The notes under the pieces were generated by a model, which was given only the letters and a program-made list of their open reading frames with translations, was not told where the DNA came from and made no database searches. From assembly GCA_964647695.1 (NCBI GenBank), contig CAZYIS010000003.1, forward strand, positions 23,915 to 87,914: a stretch of DNA of 64,000 nucleotides. The letters run 5' to 3'. This document shows positions 60,822 through 64,000 of this stretch, piece by piece. The translations under genes were made by a program, and so were the position numbers. Position 1 is the first letter of the stretch. The number at the start of each line of letters is the position of its first letter. This DNA is from VGKP01 sp964647695 (GTDB lineage Archaea > Nanobdellota > Nanobdellia > Pacearchaeales > GW2011-AR1).

Positions 60822-61481
60822 ATGAATGGAAAAGAAGCAGAACTTTTAGGAATGCATGTTGGAGACGGCACATTGTATAAAACTAAGAGAAATAGCTTAG
60901 TTTGGGAACTTCGTGGAAGTGTTAATGAAAAAGAGTACTATAAATATGTTAGACAATTAATAAAAGAAATATTTAACATTGAAGTTAAACCTAAATATCG
61001 AGGTATCAATAGTTATGGTATTCAAACAACAAATAAAATAATTACTCAATTTTTTATTGATTCTGGTTTCAAACCAGGCCCCAAAACTCTTACAGTTTCT
61101 ATTCCAGAAGAAATTAAGAAAGCAAAGGAAAATATTCAATTAAGTTTTCTTAGAGGTTTATTTGATACTGATGGTTGCATAAGATTTGACAAGAATCGAA
61201 CCGATTTTTATTATTATCCGAAAATTGAATTTAGCTTGGCCTCTAAACAATTAATAGAAGACCTAGAGATACTATTTAAAGAATTAAAGTTTAGAGCACA
61301 TAAATGGCAATATAAACGAAAAGATGGAATGACCTTTAGTATATGTCTAGCAGGATTTGATAATTTAGATAAATGGTTGAAAGAGGTTAAACCTGCAAAC
61401 CCCAAGCATCAAAATAGGGTTAAAATTGGTCTATTAAACAAGAATAAAATAAAGCTAAAAAAGGTAAGTACAAATCTTTAA
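60822..61481 (+). CDS. LAGLIDADG homing endonuclease, free-standing
   Basis: Two LAGLIDADG-like helices are present: AELLGMHVGDGTL near the N-terminus and SFLRGLFDTDGCIRF in the middle, each ending in an acidic residue for metal. The 219-residue protein is a single-chain enzyme. It is not inside an intron or intein but stands alone, 26 bases before the tRNA-Ser gene. Its cleavage site is unknown. A promoter-like ACTTAAGTATT lies about 35 bases upstream. Confidence 0.87.
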   Translation: MNGKEAELLGMHVGDGTLYKTKRNSLVWELRGSVNEKEYYKYVRQLIKEIFNIEVKPKYRGINSYGIQTTNKIITQFFIDSGFKPGPKTLTVSIPEEIKKAKENIQLSFLRGLFDTDGCIRFDKNRTDFYYYPKIEFSLASKQLIEDLEILFKELKFRAHKWQYKRKDGMTFSICLAGFDNLDKWLKEVKPANPKHQNRVKIGLLNKNKIKLKKVSTNL

Positions 61482-61507
61482 AAGACTCTAATTATATGTT
61501 AAATTAA

Positions 61508-61592
61508 GCCCGGATGGCGCAGCGGTTACCGCGACGGATTGCTAATCCGTTTTCCAGCAATGGATCCCCAGGTTCAAATCCTGGTCCGGGCG
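61508..61592 (+). tRNA. tRNA-Ser (GCT)
   Basis: The 85-base tRNA has acceptor arms GCCCGGA/TCCGGGC, discriminator G73, anticodon stem ACGGA/TCCGT with loop TTGCTAA (GCT at 61541-61543), the long variable arm TCCAGCAATGGA typical of Ser, and T-loop TTCAAAT. It has no intron and no encoded CCA. Confidence 0.94.
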
Positions 61593-61594
61593 TT

Positions 61595-61722
61595 TAACCT
61601 TTTTATGATTTCTCAAAGACTCCAAAGTAAATTTAGAGAATAAAATATATAGATCGAACTTTAGAAGTTCAACGCGCTGTTCTTGGACAGAATGAACTGT
61701 AAATTGGTCCATCATAGATCCT
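61595..61722. other. Intergenic region with inverted repeats downstream of tRNA-Ser
   Basis: The region holds no gene. GAACTT-TAG-AAGTTC (61656-61670) is a perfect 6-base hairpin, and GTTC..GAAC (61679-61697) could form a second. It may be a terminator for the convergent gene at 61724 or a small structured RNA. No copy of the tRNA 3' end is seen, so it is not an attachment site. Confidence 0.35.
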
Positions 61723-61723
61723 T

Positions 61724-62164
61724 TTAAGGTTCAACTAGGAATGAAGTTCTGTCAAAAACATTTGGAACATACCAAAGAGGGTTTGAATATTTATCTTTTT
61801 TTGAAGCAGATTCATATTCTAGAAAACCCTTGAAAGCATCTTTTAATACTTTCGAAGCAGCATATGCTTTTACATTATCTTTATATGAAGCTTCCATATC
61901 TTCAAATTTCACGCTATAGGGTAAACCTTTTGTGCTGATTCTGTCTCCTTCTTCGTAAGAAAAGCCCCCATTAAACACTATATTGTAGGCAAGAGTTTCA
62001 AGATCTCTAGAATGTATTCTATCGCTAGAATATCTAAGTGCTCTAGAAAAAGATCCTTTCTTCTTTTTATTTTCAAATATTTCTATTTCTAAGTTCTTAC
62101 TTCCGCTATCAAAGTGCCAATTCCCTCCCCAATATACTCTAGTTATAATAAAATTTTTACTCAT
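61724..62164 (-). CDS. Unknown protein, 146 aa
   Basis: It is strand-rich at the N-terminus (FIITRVYWGGNWHFD, LEIEIFENKKKKGSF) and helical at the C-terminus (YAASKVLKDAFKGFLEYES). No family is recognised. It overlaps the receiver-like gene upstream by ATGA, so the pair forms a two-gene unit. Confidence 0.6.
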   Translation of the reverse strand: MSKNFIITRVYWGGNWHFDSGSKNLEIEIFENKKKKGSFSRALRYSSDRIHSRDLETLAYNIVFNGGFSYEEGDRISTKGLPYSVKFEDMEASYKDNVKAYAASKVLKDAFKGFLEYESASKKDKYSNPLWYVPNVFDRTSFLVEP

Positions 62165-62571
62165 ATTTTTACACCTCCATTCAACTTTTGAGCGAGATAA
62201 TCTTTAGAACGGTGTTTTTCAGCAAAATCTGTAGCACCATATTTTAAACCATATTTAATGTATTTTTCATCTGATGTATGAAGAATTCTTATTGGAGAAT
62301 AAGATTTAACTGACTCTAGAACTCTAAAACCTGTTTTGTCCTCTCTTGAATTATCTTCTTCACTCCAATTTAAGTCTATTAAGAGAGAATCATACCTTCC
62401 GTTCTTTGCCCTTTGGATAAAATCGCATTCTTCTGAAGCAAAATCAAAATCTGCTATATTAGAATAGTTTCTAAGGAAAGCCTTATTTTCTATACTTCCA
62501 ACTACTCCGATTTGATCATCTCCAACCAAAACTTTTTTCTTTTCTTGGGTATTGTTGTTTTTATTTACCAT
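62161..62571 (-). CDS. Receiver-domain-like protein, 136 aa
   Basis: The sequence follows the response-regulator receiver: KVLVGDDQIGVV (acidic pair), RYDSLLIDLNWSEED (phospho-acceptor Asp), PIRILHTSDEKYI (Thr/Ser) and ATDFAEKHR (Lys). There is no output domain, so it may be a stand-alone receiver. No histidine kinase is seen in the window. It is co-transcribed with the unknown gene at 61724. Confidence 0.65.
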   Translation of the reverse strand: MVNKNNNTQEKKKVLVGDDQIGVVGSIENKAFLRNYSNIADFDFASEECDFIQRAKNGRYDSLLIDLNWSEEDNSREDKTGFRVLESVKSYSPIRILHTSDEKYIKYGLKYGATDFAEKHRSKDYLAQKLNGGVKI

Positions 62572-62666
62572 GATTAAGTAATAACCACAACCTACTTAAG
62601 TAAAGGTGTTCTCCTACAGGACTACTCTATAGAAAGAATTAAAAACTAGGAATTGCTTAATTATTC

Positions 62667-63425
62667 ATGAATTTGAGTCAATTAAAGGAAATAGGCCTCA
62701 CGGATGGTGAGATTAAGGTATATGAAGCATTATTGGACCTGGGGGAATCAACCAAAACTGCTCTAGCAAAAAAGTCCGGTGTGGCTCCATCAAATATTTA
62801 TGATATTACCAATAGACTCATTGAAAAGGGAATAATTTCGAAAGTGGATAAAAATGGTATAGCTAATTTTAGTCCAGCTAACCCTTCTAGAATATTGGAT
62901 TTTCTAGATAATAAAAAAAGAGAAATTGATAAGGAGAAAGATGGCCTCTCTTCCATACTGCCCCTATTACTATCAAAATTCTCAAAAACAAAAGAAAAAG
63001 TCAATGTGGAAGTCTTTCAGAATTGGAATGGACTTAAAACCATATTTGAAGATTTATTAGAAGAATGTGATAAGAGATCTGAGAACTATGTTTTTGGAGC
63101 AACAAAAGGAGAAAAAGAAGAGCTAACAGATAACTTCTTTCTTAAATATTCAAAAGCTAGAGCAGACAAAGGAATAATAACAAATATTATCTTCAATGAA
63201 GAACTTAGAAATAGAAAGGAAAGAATAGCCTTCTTTCTAAAATCTAGTAAATATAAAGTGAGATTTTTACAGCAAACAACACCTTCAGAAATTATGATTT
63301 ATAAAAATAAAACATGTATAATTATTTTGTCAGGTGCGCCTCTGGTAATCCGCATTACGTCAAAAGAAGTTGCGGATAGCTTCAAACAATATTTTGATTT
63401 AATGTGGAAAATAGCTAAGAAATGA
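62667..63425 (+). CDS. TrmB-family transcriptional regulator
   Basis: The winged helix occupies residues 1-70 (EIGLTDGEIKVYEALLDL, GVAPSNIYDITNRLIEKGII, wing ANFSPANPSR). A coiled region and an effector domain follow, ending WKIAKK. It has the same length and layout as the regulator at 50606. It is divergent from the receiver-like gene with about 95 bases between starts. Confidence 0.87.
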   Translation: MNLSQLKEIGLTDGEIKVYEALLDLGESTKTALAKKSGVAPSNIYDITNRLIEKGIISKVDKNGIANFSPANPSRILDFLDNKKREIDKEKDGLSSILPLLLSKFSKTKEKVNVEVFQNWNGLKTIFEDLLEECDKRSENYVFGATKGEKEELTDNFFLKYSKARADKGIITNIIFNEELRNRKERIAFFLKSSKYKVRFLQQTTPSEIMIYKNKTCIIILSGAPLVIRITSKEVADSFKQYFDLMWKIAKK

Positions 63426-63582
63426 TTGCACCTACTTTTTCGTTGTTACTAGAGTTTAACTTTAAGTTCAAATTATGACCTATGTGAAGCATAGTTCTGA
63501 AAAGGCCCAGTGATAAAATTTGTTACTATTATATATAAAATATAACCAGTTAATTTATATATGACTATTAGTAGGAAAATTT

Positions 63583-64000
63583 ATGTGGGGACCTCATGTT
63601 AAACTTTGGAGCAACATTGAAAGACTTAAAGAGTACACTGCTTTTGACGGATTATTTGTTTCTAGAAATCACCGTGGCGAATTAGTATTGCCAAAAGAGA
63701 GCTATTTGGACTATTTTCTATTTGACCAAGAGAGTGAAAAAGATCTAATGATAGGTTTTGGTAGGGATCGAAGAAGAGAACATTTTTATTCCAAAGAAAG
63801 ATATGATGGCAAAGAAAGAATGCTATTTCAAAATAATGGACTAATGGACCTAGCCCATAAATCATTAGATAATCCTTCTTCTCAATCATGGGTACTACTA
63901 CAGCAAGCATTTGCCATACCCGAAAGAACCACTGAGGGAATAAATGAAAGACAACAGATATTTAGAGCATTAGAAAGTTCAGATTTAGAAAAGTTAGAAA
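63583..64000 (+). CDS. Unknown protein, truncated by the window edge
   Basis: An open frame runs from the ATG at 63583 to the window end, giving 139 residues. It is soluble and rich in charged and aromatic residues (WGPHVKLWSNIERLKEYTAF, then IGFGRDRRREHFYSKE, then a helical C-part). No family is recognised. A TATA-like TTTATATA (about 63553-63560) lies 23-30 bases ahead of the ATG. Confidence 0.6.
   Translation, partial: MWGPHVKLWSNIERLKEYTAFDGLFVSRNHRGELVLPKESYLDYFLFDQESEKDLMIGFGRDRRREHFYSKERYDGKERMLFQNNGLMDLAHKSLDNPSSQSWVLLQQAFAIPERTTEGINERQQIFRALESSDLEKLE

Noticed and set aside
1..64000. CRISPR arrays, insertion sequences and rRNA genes
   Set aside because: No regularly spaced direct repeats, transposase motifs with terminal repeats or rRNA-like sequence were seen by eye on either strand.

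Overview
The window looks like a chromosome segment of an AT-rich archaeon, most likely a DPANN-type lineage (Woesearchaeota/Pacearchaeota-like). The archaeal signs are an archaeal/eukaryal-type isoleucyl-tRNA synthetase, an initiator tRNA-Met with an A1-U72 pair, three TrmB-like regulators, an OB-fold plus DHH (RecJ-like) nuclease, RNase HII, a PhoU-related regulator with an AbrB head, TATA-box promoters close to start codons, and G-rich Shine-Dalgarno sequences. The lineage below domain level is inferred from style and was not tested. A run of ten N at 924-933 joins two contigs, so order across it is uncertain.

Layout. 1-835 is a truncated secreted subtilisin. 979-4435 mixes a ribbon-helix-helix protein, TatD and small unknown genes, with a fused remnant of the tatD and RHH gene ends at 1875-1989. 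4486-10507 holds a TrmB regulator, ileS and a radical SAM gene with a short in-frame upstream ORF. 10588-12150 has small accessory genes separated by a repeated promoter-like element. 12245-14675 is a pair of MacB/FtsX-type permeases. 15063-16981 is an AbrB-like protein coupled to a transmembrane serine/threonine kinase. 16987-17904 is an AbrB-PhoU regulator.

The most striking part is 18050-31142: 22 genes on the + strand. Eighteen of the 21 junctions are ATGA stop/start overlaps, and the ribosome binding site of each next gene is usually written into the last codons of the gene before it. The operon opens with two exported, beta-barrel-like proteins and several membrane-anchored or unknown proteins. 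Its 3' half is dominated by SAM-dependent methyltransferases: six clear, one degenerate. A near-identical 16-bp operator lies upstream of both this operon and the kinase operon. A second, opposite-strand seven-gene operon (37319 to 32458) is built the same way. It starts with an RHH regulator facing phased GTATACC sites and encodes a zinc metalloprotease and a methyltransferase-like protein with C-terminal repeats.

The rest is mostly core genes: a surface protein (37444), an SMC-type ATPase carrying a Rad50-like zinc hook (39935), RNase HII, chorismate mutase, an M16 peptidase, a DMT transporter, initiator tRNA, a CDP-alcohol phosphatidyltransferase, an IMPDH/GMPR enzyme, the OB-DHH nuclease, an S51 peptidase, a nitroreductase, a SNF2 ATPase overlapping a Cys-rich coiled-coil partner, a pentein-like protein, a MutS-like ATPase, a LAGLIDADG endonuclease next to tRNA-Ser(GCT), and small unknown genes. 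No rRNA, CRISPR array, transposase or integrase was seen. No stretch longer than about 300 bases lacks a gene.
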